Shown in pieces: positions 8,499-16,138 of a DNA stretch of 64,000 nt (the stretch's first letter is position 1; every line of letters starts with the position of its first letter). The stretch is from Microbacterium sp. (GTDB taxonomy: Bacteria; Actinomycetota; Actinomycetes; Actinomycetales; Microbacteriaceae), in contig PNMM01000001.1 of the NCBI GenBank assembly GCA_013823625.1, forward strand, positions 558,001 to 622,000, given 5' to 3'. Made by a program: the position numbers and the translations under genes. The notes beneath the pieces are model-generated. The model did not search any database and was not told the DNA's origin. It saw nothing but the letters and a program-made list of their open reading frames with translations.

Positions 8499-8511
8499 GG
8501 GTGGAGGGGTG

Positions 8512-9015
8512 ATGACGTCTCCCGAGTCACAGCCGACCGACATCGTCGTGCGGGGTAGAGCGGGTCGCTGGGTGCGCGGGCTCATCGTCGCGGGCACTGT
8601 CGTCGTGGCGGGTTCGTGGGGGTTGCTCGCCGACGTCGTTGCGGCGGGCATCCCGTCGATCGTCGTCAGCCTGCTGGTGCTCGCCGCGTTCGGAGTTGTC
8701 GCTCTGTGTGTCGCGACGATCACGATGCGCTGGCGCACGTCACTGCGATTCGACGGCGTCTCTCTTGTCGTGCGTGATCCCCTCGGTGCCCGCGTCGTGC
8801 CGCTGCATGAAGGCCTCGCGCTCGGTCGTTGGCTCGACGCCCGTAATCGTCCGGTCAACTGGCTTCTCGACGACGGCAGACCGCTCGCACCGGTGAGTCC
8901 CGATCTTGACCCCGTGCGGCTGGAGGCCTTTGCGCACCGCGTGGGCCTTGCCGTGGTCGATCTCGACGGCGCGCCGAGATCTCCGGGCTCGCTAGGCCGC
9001 GACACGCCGGGCTGA
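8512..9015 (+). CDS. Small membrane protein with possible PH-like domain
   Basis: This 167-residue protein has two adjacent membrane helices (about residues 25-70) followed by a soluble domain beginning RWRTSLRFDGVSLVVRDPLGARVVPL. That pattern resembles bacterial PH-like or DUF domains found after paired helices, but the match is only by appearance. The ATG at 8512 has GGAGGGG directly upstream and lies 13 nt after the last lipoprotein gene, so it probably belongs to the same transcription unit. Confidence 0.65.
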   Translation: MTSPESQPTDIVVRGRAGRWVRGLIVAGTVVVAGSWGLLADVVAAGIPSIVVSLLVLAAFGVVALCVATITMRWRTSLRFDGVSLVVRDPLGARVVPLHEGLALGRWLDARNRPVNWLLDDGRPLAPVSPDLDPVRLEAFAHRVGLAVVDLDGAPRSPGSLGRDTPG

Positions 9016-9282
9016 TACCCTGAGATCGGCGCGTTTCCTCGCGCCATTCAAGTGAATACCGCACGGAGCAGGCCGGCTCGAAGCTGGTCACCGGTGGTGA
9101 TCTCCCGAATCGATTCTGATGACAGACCGATGCGGTGGATGTCTACTGTTGGCCAGAGCAGACCCGGCGGCATTTCGCCGACGTCCCTTCCTGCCCGCTC
9201 CTGCTCCGCGCTGCGTGGCGCATCCATTCGGGATGCCCCGCGCACCGACGTGTAAGCACAGACGTGTTAGGAGACAGACCTC

Positions 9283-11550
9283 GTGGAAGGTCCTGAAATC
9301 AAGTTTGCCGAGACGGTTCTCGACAACGGCAAGTACGGCAAGCGCACCATCCGATTCGAGACCGGTCGTCTCGCCCAGCAGGCACAGGGCGCCGTTGCTG
9401 CCTACCTCGACGAAGAGACGATGCTGCTGAGCGCAACGAGCGCCGGCAAGCACCCCCGTGAGGGCTTCGACTTCTTCCCGCTGACGGTTGACGTTGAAGA
9501 GCGTTCGTACGCCGCGGGCAAGATTCCCGGCTCGTTCTTCCGTCGTGAGGGTCGCCCCTCGACCGAGGCCATCCTGGTCTGCCGTCTCATCGACCGCCCG
9601 CTGCGCCCGACCTTCATTGAGGGCCTGCGCAACGAGGTGCAGATCGTCATCACGGTGCTGAGCATCGCGCCCGACGAATTCTACGACGCTCTCGCCATCA
9701 ACGCGGCGAGCGCCTCGACGCAGATCTCGGGCCTGCCGTTCAGCGGCCCGATCGCGTCGGTGCGCCTCGCGCTCATGCCCGACAACAACGGCGGTGGCCA
9801 GTGGGTCGCCTTCCCGAAGCACAGCCAGCTCGCTGAAGCGGTCTTCGACATCATCGTTGCCGGTCGTGTTGTTACGAACGCCGACGGTAAAGAAGACGTG
9901 GCCATCACGATGGTTGAAGCCGAGGCCACCGAAGGTAGCTGGAACCTCATTCAGGGCGGCGCCGTCAAGCCGAGCGAAGAGATCGTGGCCCAGGGCCTCG
10001 AGGCCTCGAAGCCGTTCATCATGCAGCTCGCCAAGGCCCAGCTCGAACTCGCCGCGCAGTCGGCGAAAGAGATCCAGGACTACCCGGTCTTCGTCAACTA
10101 CAGCAGCGAGCTCTACGCTGCGGTTGACGCGGTCGCCCACGACGAGCTCGCTCGCGTGTACCAGATCGCTGACAAGGTCGAGCGTCAGACGGCCGACGAC
10201 GCGGTCAAGGCAACGACGAAAGACGCCATCTCGGCCAAGGTCGCCGCAGGCGAACTGACTGACGAGGCACTCGCGCAGTTCGGTGCCGCCTACAAGTCGG
10301 TGTCGAAGACGATCATGCGCCAGCGCGTATTGAAAGAGGGCATCCGCATCGACGGCCGTGGCCTCGCCGACATTCGTGCGCTCGACGCCGAGGTGCAGGT
10401 CATCCCGCGCGTTCACGGTTCGGCGATCTTCCAGCGCGGTGAGACGCAGATTCTCGGCGTCACGACCCTCAACATGCTCAAGATGGAACAGCAGATCGAC
10501 TCGCTCAACCCCGTCACGAGCAAGCGCTACCTGCACCACTACAACTTCCCGCCCTACTCGACCGGTGAGACCGGCCGCGTGGGCAGCCCCAAGCGTCGCG
10601 AGATCGGGCACGGCTTCTTGGCCGAGCGCGCCCTCGTGCCGGTGCTGCCGAGCCGTGAAGAGTTCCCGTACGCCATCCGTCAGGTCAGCGAGGCCATGAG
10701 CTCGAACGGCTCGACCTCGATGGGCTCGGTCTGCGCCTCGACCCTCTCGCTGCTCAACGCTGGCGTGCCGCTGCGCGCGCCCGTTGCGGGCATCGCGATG
10801 GGCCTCATCAGCGACGTCGTGGATGGTGAGACCCGCTACGCGGCCCTCACCGACATCCTCGGCGCCGAAGACGCTTTGGGCGACATGGACTTCAAGGTCG
10901 CGGGCACGAGCGAGTTCGTCACGGCCATCCAGCTCGACACCAAGCTCGACGGCATCCCGTCGTCGGTGTTGCAGCAGGCGCTGGGGCAGGCGAAAGACGC
11001 TCGCATGGCGATCCTCGCGGTCATGAACCAGGCGATCGACGCTCCTGACGAGATGGCGCCGACGGCGCCGCGCGTCATCAGCGTGCAGATTCCCGTCGAC
11101 AAGATTGGTGAGCTGATCGGCCCGAAGGGCAAGACGATCAACGCCATTCAAGACGAGACCGGCGCGCAGATCTCGATCGAAGAAGACGGCACTGTCTACA
11201 TCGGTGCCGTCGATGGCGCCTCGGCCGAGGCGGCTCGCCTGCAGGTCAACGCCATCGCGAACCCGATCAACCCCGAGGTGGGCGAGCAGTACCTGGGCAC
11301 GGTCGTGAAGCTCGCGGCCTTCGGTGCGTTCGTGTCGCTCATGCCGGGCAAAGACGGTCTGCTGCACATCAGCGAGGTGCGCAAGCTCGCCGGCGGCAAG
11401 CGCGTCGACAACGTCGAAGACGTGCTCTCGGTGGGTCAGAAGATCCTCGTCGAGATCACGAAGACCGACGACCGCGGCAAGCTTTCGCTGTCGCCCGTGC
11501 TCGCCGAGGGTGAGGGCGGCGACGCTTCCATCGAGGGTGAAGACGCCTGA
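9283..11550 (+). CDS. pnp: Polynucleotide phosphorylase (GpsI-type)
   Basis: This 755-residue phosphorolytic 3'-5' exoribonuclease is a trimer and central to RNA decay. Domains run RNase PH 1 (about 15-145), a helical linker, RNase PH 2 (about 330-530), KH (about 600-660, with [13 protein letters not shown]) and S1 (from about 667, [28 protein letters not shown]). Actinobacterial relatives were first described as guanosine pentaphosphate synthetase I. The GTG start has AGGAGA upstream, with a leader of about 270 nt after the previous gene in which no gene is seen. A strong terminator follows. Confidence 0.98.
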   Translation: MEGPEIKFAETVLDNGKYGKRTIRFETGRLAQQAQGAVAAYLDEETMLLSATSAGKHPREGFDFFPLTVDVEERSYAAGKIPGSFFRREGRPSTEAILVCRLIDRPLRPTFIEGLRNEVQIVITVLSIAPDEFYDALAINAASASTQISGLPFSGPIASVRLALMPDNNGGGQWVAFPKHSQLAEAVFDIIVAGRVVTNADGKEDVAITMVEAEATEGSWNLIQGGAVKPSEEIVAQGLEASKPFIMQLAKAQLELAAQSAKEIQDYPVFVNYSSELYAAVDAVAHDELARVYQIADKVERQTADDAVKATTKDAISAKVAAGELTDEALAQFGAAYKSVSKTIMRQRVLKEGIRIDGRGLADIRALDAEVQVIPRVHGSAIFQRGETQILGVTTLNMLKMEQQIDSLNPVTSKRYLHHYNFPPYSTGETGRVGSPKRREIGHGFLAERALVPVLPSREEFPYAIRQVSEAMSSNGSTSMGSVCASTLSLLNAGVPLRAPVAGIAMGLISDVVDGETRYAALTDILGAEDALGDMDFKVAGTSEFVTAIQLDTKLDGIPSSVLQQALGQAKDARMAILAVMNQAIDAPDEMAPTAPRVISVQIPVDKIGELIGPKGKTINAIQDETGAQISIEEDGTVYIGAVDGASAEAARLQVNAIANPINPEVGEQYLGTVVKLAAFGAFVSLMPGKDGLLHISEVRKLAGGKRVDNVEDVLSVGQKILVEITKTDDRGKLSLSPVLAEGEGGDASIEGEDA

Positions 11551-11574
11551 CGATCGGTCAGTGACGCATCACGA

Positions 11575-11612
11575 ACGGATGCCCGCCCTCTTCTCGGAGG
11601 GCGGGCATCCGT
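11575..11612 (+). terminator. Terminator hairpin after pnp
   Basis: A 16-bp stem pairs ACGGATGCCCGCCCTC (11575-11590) with GAGGGCGGGCATCCGT (11597-11612) around a 6-nt loop. It starts 25 nt after the pnp stop and is followed by CGTTCTCGG rather than a long U-tract. Confidence 0.88.
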
Positions 11613-11866
11613 CGTTCTCGGCCGCATTTCGCCTGAACTTTGGTTGTCCGCCAGTGATGGAATCTCGGCATATCAGCTAATCTCCAGGCGACCCCCAGCT
11701 AACTTTTGCGAACTATGCGGCGCACACCGGGGGAACGGCGTACAGTCATCTCAATTCGAGTGAGCCGGGTCCCGATCCCCTCCCCGCAAGAAGAGCTCAA
11801 AGCACTTCACCCCCTCTATGTCGACAGCGCGCTCTGTGCTGACCTGACACGATTCGAAGGAGAATT
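11613..11866 (+). promoter_or_regulatory. Upstream region of the rhodopsin gene
   Basis: No gene is seen here. TACAGT at 11741-11746 is a candidate -10, which would give a leader of about 115 nt; TAATCT near 11679 is an alternative. Neither has a convincing -35, so the promoter class is undecided. A strong Shine-Dalgarno sequence (GAAGGAGA) sits just before the rhodopsin GTG. Confidence 0.3.
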
Positions 11867-12571
11867 GTGGACTTCCAAATCGTCCAAGCGTTTTTCATGC
11901 TCGGCTTCGTCGCGATGGCGGCGGGCACCTTGTGGTTCTACCTCGAGCGCAATGACCTGAAGCCCGAGTTGCGGTCGATCGCAACCTACGCGGCGGTCAT
12001 CACGTTCATCGCGGCGATCATGTACTACGTCATGAAAGACGTCGTCAAGTTCCCCGGTGGCGAGATCACGGCTGCTGACATCGACGCCACCCTGCCGTTG
12101 CGCTACATCGACTGGTTGATCACCACGCCTCTGCTGCTCGTGTCGTTCACGCTCGTCGTGGCGATGGCGGGGCCGCTCAAGAAGGGCATGCTCCTCAAGC
12201 TCGTCGTTGCCGACATCATCATGATCGTCACCGGCTACCTCGGTGAGATCGGCGAGCCCGGCTCGGCGCAGAACTACATCTTCTTCATCGTGTCGACCCT
12301 CGCCTGGCTCTACATCGTGTGGGTCGTCTTCGGCGTGAAGCTGCCGGGCGCTGACGCACACATTCAGCGTGCCGTCACGGCCATGAAGTGGTTCGTCATC
12401 GCCGGCTGGGCGATCTACCCCATCGGTACGGCCACGCAGGAGTTCATCGAGCTCGGCGGCGGAGACGCGGCCACGGCCATCAGCATCGCCGCGGTCATCT
12501 ACGTCATCGCTGACGTGCTCAACAAGGTGGGCTTCGGCCTCATCGCGGTTCGCGCTGCCAAGCAGAGCTAA
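11867..12571 (+). CDS. Microbial (type 1) rhodopsin, putative light-driven proton pump with DTS motif
   Basis: This 234-residue protein has seven membrane helices. Lys220 in ADVLNKVGFG is the retinal Schiff-base lysine, Asp216 the second counter-ion, and Arg79, Asp82 (RYIDWL) the helix-C proton-release and acceptor residues. The helix-C triad is Asp82/Thr86/Ser93, so the usual carboxylic proton donor (Glu in proteorhodopsin and actinorhodopsin) is Ser. The spectral-tuning site corresponds to Leu90, which predicts green absorption. The helix-B histidine of proteorhodopsins appears to be Met52. No carotenoid cleavage or crt gene is nearby, so retinal must come from elsewhere. It is monocistronic between two strong terminators. 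A slow pump or a photosensor are both possible. Confidence 0.93.
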   Translation: MDFQIVQAFFMLGFVAMAAGTLWFYLERNDLKPELRSIATYAAVITFIAAIMYYVMKDVVKFPGGEITAADIDATLPLRYIDWLITTPLLLVSFTLVVAMAGPLKKGMLLKLVVADIIMIVTGYLGEIGEPGSAQNYIFFIVSTLAWLYIVWVVFGVKLPGADAHIQRAVTAMKWFVIAGWAIYPIGTATQEFIELGGGDAATAISIAAVIYVIADVLNKVGFGLIAVRAAKQS

Positions 12572-12589
12572 CCACCGCGTTACGCGCAC

Positions 12590-12625
12590 CGGCGCGGTCG
12601 TGCCCTCACGGGTGCGGCCGCGCCG
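12590..12625 (+). terminator. Terminator hairpin after rhodopsin gene
   Basis: A 16-bp stem (CGGCGCGGTCGTGCCC at 12590-12605 with GGGTGCGGCCGCGCCG at 12610-12625, including G-U pairs) has a TCAC loop, 18 nt after the rhodopsin stop. Confidence 0.8.
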
Positions 12626-12766
12626 TTGCCGTTGAGCCCCTGCGCAACGAGAGAAACGACCCCATAACGATGGCGCGCCGTAGCGCACTCACGCTCTTAT
12701 CGCGCAGTACTCTCAGCCCCATCTACTCGACCGCACCTCGGTCGACCTCGAGAGAGACCCTGGCCC

Positions 12767-13741
12767 GTGAACGACGCCGCGCACCGAAGCGATGCCGCCA
12801 CCATGACGGCGCCCGTCTTGCTTCCTCGCCGCATTGGCCCGAGTGAGCTGCGTGTCTTTCCCATCGCCCTGAGCGGCACCGTATTCGGATGGACGGCCGA
12901 TGGTCCAACGACCACGGGCATCCTCGACCGGTTCAGTGAGCTCGGCGGCACCTTCATCGACACGGCCGATTCGTACGCTGGTGGGCGCAGCGAAATCATG
13001 ATTGGCAACTGGATGCACGAGCGCCGCAATCGCGACGCCCTCACGATCGCCACCAAAGTCGGCAAGGGTGCCGATCATCCCGGTCTCTCAGCACCGGCTA
13101 TTCGGTCCGCGGTCGAAGCGTCGCTGCGGCGATTGCGGGTCGACCACATCGACCTGCTCTTTCTGCACATCGATGACCCGAGCGTCGCTTTCGACGAGAC
13201 GCTGTTGGCGGTCGACGAGCTCATCAGAGCTGGGCATGTGCGCTATTTCGGGGGCAGCGATCACACGGGTGAGCGGCTGTTCGAGGCGCGCATCGCATCG
13301 GGGCAACTGGGTGTGGCCCACATGGTTGCCTTGCAGAAGCACTACAACCTCGTGCATCGAGACGAATACGAAGGCGACCTTGCTCGAGTGTCGGGTCAAC
13401 TCGATCTCGCTGTGCTGCCGCGATTCGCACTTGCAGCGGGTTTTCTCACGGGAAAGTACCGCTCGCGCTCAGACCTCGAGCGTGAGCGTCGTGGGGCCGA
13501 GGCCTCGCGGTATCTCAATCGACGCGGCCTGCGCATTCTCGGCGCGCTCGACCGGGTGGCACTCGAGACCCACTCCAGTGTGGCTACGGTTGCCCTCTCG
13601 TGGCTGTTGAGCCGCCCACGAGTGGTTGCTCCCGTTGTCTCGGTGAGTTCGCCCACCCAGCTCGATGTCGTCATGGCGGCGCCCCTGACGCCGCTCAGCC
13701 GCCATCACCTCACAGAGCTCGATCGCATCAGCGACGACTGA
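12767..13741 (+). CDS. Aldo/keto reductase family oxidoreductase
   Basis: This 324-residue NADPH-dependent (beta/alpha)8 oxidoreductase has the catalytic tetrad: Asp and Tyr in DTADSYAGG, Lys in IATKVG, His in LFLHIDDP. The C-terminal part (RGLRILGALDRVALETHSSVATVALSWLLSRP) matches the actinobacterial branch that includes L-fucose-dehydrogenase-like and MG-like proteins. The substrate is unknown. The GTG at 12767 is used; the ATG at 12803 is an alternative that would remove a 12-residue tail. The gene is flanked by terminators and a convergent TetR gene and looks monocistronic. Confidence 0.88.
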   Translation: MNDAAHRSDAATMTAPVLLPRRIGPSELRVFPIALSGTVFGWTADGPTTTGILDRFSELGGTFIDTADSYAGGRSEIMIGNWMHERRNRDALTIATKVGKGADHPGLSAPAIRSAVEASLRRLRVDHIDLLFLHIDDPSVAFDETLLAVDELIRAGHVRYFGGSDHTGERLFEARIASGQLGVAHMVALQKHYNLVHRDEYEGDLARVSGQLDLAVLPRFALAAGFLTGKYRSRSDLERERRGAEASRYLNRRGLRILGALDRVALETHSSVATVALSWLLSRPRVVAPVVSVSSPTQLDVVMAAPLTPLSRHHLTELDRISDD

Positions 13742-13765
13742 GCCAGCGCGTCTTCGTGCGCGGCG

Positions 13766-14365
13766 CTACGCCGCCAAGAGCTGGTCGTCGAGCACGCGCT
13801 CGACGCTGCGGCGAAACGCCACTGAGGCGCCAATGGGGTCGCCCACGTAGCCCCACGAGAGGGCCCCGACGTAGGCGACCATGATCTGGTCGGCGGCTTC
13901 GCCGGGCATTGAGTGCCCGATTGCGGTCAGAAGGTCGGTGACGCGCATGGCGATGGCTTCGTGGTGCGACGCGATGATGATGCGCACAGGATCACGAGGG
14001 TCAGGAAACTCGGCTGCCGCATTGACGAACAACGAACCACGGAAGCTGTCGTGGCGCAGGTCGGCGTGCACGGCATCAACGAGAGACATCAATCGCGCGT
14101 GGGGCGAATCGTGGGCGGCAATGTGCTCGTCGAGCGATGCAAGGGTGGCGGCCGATGCGGCAGCGACATAGTGCTGAATGAGTCGGTCTTTCGACCCGAA
14201 GTGCTTGTAGAAAGTGGCCTTCGTCACCGACGACTGCTGAATCAAGCGGTCGACGCCGACGGCTCGGATGCCTTCTTGCGAAAACAGTGCGGTGGCGGCT
14301 TCAAGGATGCGCAGCTTTGCGGGCGCCAGTGGGCGACCGTTGTCGACTGGGGTTGCTACCAACAC
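13766..14365 (-). CDS. TetR-family transcriptional regulator
   Basis: This 199-residue protein has a TetR DNA-binding domain (KLRILEAATALFSQEGIRAVGVDRLIQQSSVTKATFYKHFGSK), with the canonical TFYKHF at the end of the recognition helix. The GTG at 14365 is chosen because GGAG lies 6 nt upstream; reading further upstream would translate through a 22-bp palindrome that is its likely operator. The divergent neighbour is the histidine phosphatase gene at 14537. Ligand unknown. Confidence 0.87.
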   Translation of the reverse strand: MLVATPVDNGRPLAPAKLRILEAATALFSQEGIRAVGVDRLIQQSSVTKATFYKHFGSKDRLIQHYVAAASAATLASLDEHIAAHDSPHARLMSLVDAVHADLRHDSFRGSLFVNAAAEFPDPRDPVRIIIASHHEAIAMRVTDLLTAIGHSMPGEAADQIMVAYVGALSWGYVGDPIGASVAFRRSVERVLDDQLLAA

Positions 14366-14440
14366 GTTGTGCTCCAGCTCGCTGCGGCGCTGTTCGCCAC
14401 TCGGGTGTGGCGAAGCTGCCGTTGCCGCTACTTTAGCAGG

Positions 14441-14462
14441 GGACAGACAGTCTTGTCTGTCC
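14441..14462. promoter_or_regulatory. TetR-type palindromic operator
   Basis: Arms GGACAGACA (14441-14449) and TGTCTGTCC (14454-14462) are a perfect inverted repeat around GTCT. Inverted ACAGAC/GTCTGT arms are typical of TetR-family operators. It lies between the TetR gene and the divergent histidine phosphatase gene and could control both. Confidence 0.75.
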
Positions 14463-14536
14463 GTACTCAGGTACCCCATAGGAGTCGTGTCGTGCTCATG
14501 GCCTAGGCTCGACGGCGACAGACCCAGGGGGAATGT

Positions 14537-15139
14537 GTGTCACGGTACGTCTATCTCGTTCGCCACGGTGAACAGCAAGATGCAGAGCATGGGCTTCCCG
14601 ACGGCCCTTTGAGCGGCCGAGGTCAGCGCCAGGCTCAAGCGGTCGCCGAACGGCTCAGCGGTGTTCCGTTCGCGAGCGTGCACACCTCGCCTCTGCAACG
14701 CGCGGTCGAGACCGCCACGCTCATGACCGAGCGCATGCCATCGATCGAGCCGCAGCTGTCGGCCCTGCTCATGGATTGCATTCCTGCGGGCCCCTCGCCC
14801 GACATGCCCCACGCCTTTGAGTCGTTCTTTGGGGGTGTTACGCCCGAAGAGATCGCGGCCGGTGAAGCGCAGATGGCCGATGCCACGGCCGAGTGGCTCT
14901 CACCCTCGCGCGATGATAGGCACGATCTGCTCATCACCCACAACTTCGTCATCGCATGGTTTGTTCGCGAGGTCTTCGGGGCTCCCGCGTGGCGATGGAT
15001 GGGCGTCAACCAGGCCAACTGCGGCCTCACGATTATTCGCGTGCGCACCGCCAAGCCGCCCGTGCTCGTCACCCACAACGACCTCGGGCACTTGCCGGCA
15101 GAACTGCGCACGGGGCTCCCCGTCGATCAACCGTTCTAG
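14537..15139 (+). CDS. Histidine phosphatase superfamily protein
   Basis: This 200-residue protein belongs to the phosphoglycerate-mutase-like fold. LVRHGEQQ near the N-terminus carries the phospho-accepting histidine of the RHG motif, HTSPLQRAVETA the second basic cluster, and LLITHNFVIAWF the late catalytic histidine. The exact substrate (phosphosugar, nucleotide or phosphoprotein) cannot be told. The GTG at 14537 follows AGGGGGAAT. Its TAG stop lies in a CTAG (15136-15139) shared with the convergent MpaB-family gene. Confidence 0.85.
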   Translation: MSRYVYLVRHGEQQDAEHGLPDGPLSGRGQRQAQAVAERLSGVPFASVHTSPLQRAVETATLMTERMPSIEPQLSALLMDCIPAGPSPDMPHAFESFFGGVTPEEIAAGEAQMADATAEWLSPSRDDRHDLLITHNFVIAWFVREVFGAPAWRWMGVNQANCGLTIIRVRTAKPPVLVTHNDLGHLPAELRTGLPVDQPF

Positions 15140-16038
15140 GCGTTACCGTCGCGGGCGAGTCGCTCGAGCCGCCGGCGGGTGTACGTGAGGCTTGAGGATT
15201 CGGCGCCGAGCAGGAGGCGCATCCACGTCAATGCCAGCCCGGTGAGGGCGATCGCCGGCCACCACGGCCGACGCACGCCGAGTAGCTCGCGATAGGGCGC
15301 CGGTAGCGACGCGACCGCTCCCGCGAACAGCACGCGGTACGCCGGTCCGACTCCGCGGCCCAGAGGCGGATTCTTGAGCCACCGCACGGCCTCGTCGACG
15401 CGATCATCACGTCGCAGCACGGGCAGGTACGCGGCGATGGCGGCGTCGAGTTCGGCGCGAGACCGCGGCGGGTTGGCCATTCCCATGAGCTCGCCCGCGG
15501 TGGCCCACTCCCGCACGTATTGGTCAGAGCCGCCGGGAACCGGCCCGCCCCAGGTTTCGTGACTGCCGATGAAGGCGTCGGCGAAGACGCAGTGCACCCA
15601 ACCAATCAGGTCGGCGTCGTCGGCAGAGTAGGGCCGCACGGCGCCATCGGCGGCGAGGTACTCGCCGTGCACGCGCTCGTGCAAGCGCGACACCCAGGCG
15701 CACGCTGCCTGCGATTGCGCCCGGTCGGCGAATGTTGTGGTGAGTACCCACCGCACCGTGCCCGCGAGTCGCCCGAGAGGGTCGTCGCGGTATCGCGAGT
15801 GGTCGTGCACGCCCGCCATCGCGCCGGGGTGCAGGGTCTGCATGAGAAGGGCGCGGATGCCCGCCACGACGGTGGGGATGCCACTGTGTACCTCCCACAC
15901 GGCCGAACCGGGCCCGAACCAGCCTTCGTCGTCGCCGGTTTCGAGGGCACGCACCCACTCGGGGGTTCCGTTCGCATCGCCCGAAAACATCACAAGGATG
16001 CGAGCGCGCGCTCGCGTGACGATGGCCGGGCGCTGCAT
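15136..16038 (-). CDS. Oxygenase MpaB family protein (DUF2236)
   Basis: This 300-residue protein has the DUF2236/MpaB features: LLMQTLHPGAMAGVHDHSRYRDDPLGRLAGT with conserved His residues, HERVHG, and WVHCVFADAFIGSHETWGG. In characterised relatives these histidines bind heme, and the group includes latex-clearing and meroterpenoid-cleaving oxygenases. The physiological substrate here is unknown. The ATG at 16038 matches the start of the conserved region, with GACAGT ending 6 nt upstream as a weak leaderless-type -10. Confidence 0.83.
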   Translation of the reverse strand: MQRPAIVTRARARILVMFSGDANGTPEWVRALETGDDEGWFGPGSAVWEVHSGIPTVVAGIRALLMQTLHPGAMAGVHDHSRYRDDPLGRLAGTVRWVLTTTFADRAQSQAACAWVSRLHERVHGEYLAADGAVRPYSADDADLIGWVHCVFADAFIGSHETWGGPVPGGSDQYVREWATAGELMGMANPPRSRAELDAAIAAYLPVLRRDDRVDEAVRWLKNPPLGRGVGPAYRVLFAGAVASLPAPYRELLGVRRPWWPAIALTGLALTWMRLLLGAESSSLTYTRRRLERLARDGNA

Positions 16039-16111
16039 GACTCGACTGTCGCACACGGCTCTGTGCCGTTTTCGTGAGCGGGCTGTGAACCGTGTGGGGC
16101 GACTGGCAAAA

Positions 16112-16127
16112 ATACCCCCGGGGGTAT
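16112..16127. promoter_or_regulatory. CsoR/CstR-type operator overlapping the promoter
   Basis: ATACCCCCGGGGGTAT is a perfect 16-bp palindrome of C-tract and G-tract flanked by AT, as recognised by CsoR/CstR-family repressors. It overlaps the -10 TATGGT (16127-16132), which ends 6 nt before the ATG of the CoA-disulfide reductase gene. The cognate repressor is probably the third gene of this operon (18150-18419). Confidence 0.85.
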
Positions 16128-16138
16128 ATGGTTTAGCC

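Noticed and set aside
9088-11367. 759-codon reading frame opposite pnp, and similar long minus-strand frames opposite dapA, rnj, infC and arg genes
   Set aside because: They mirror strong plus-strand genes with clear family motifs. Their products are Arg/Asp/His-rich without domains, which is what the antisense of GC-rich codons gives.
11732-11746. Possible ECF-sigma promoter (GGAAC) for the rhodopsin gene
   Set aside because: No matching -10 element is found at 16-17 bp, so the promoter type is left open.
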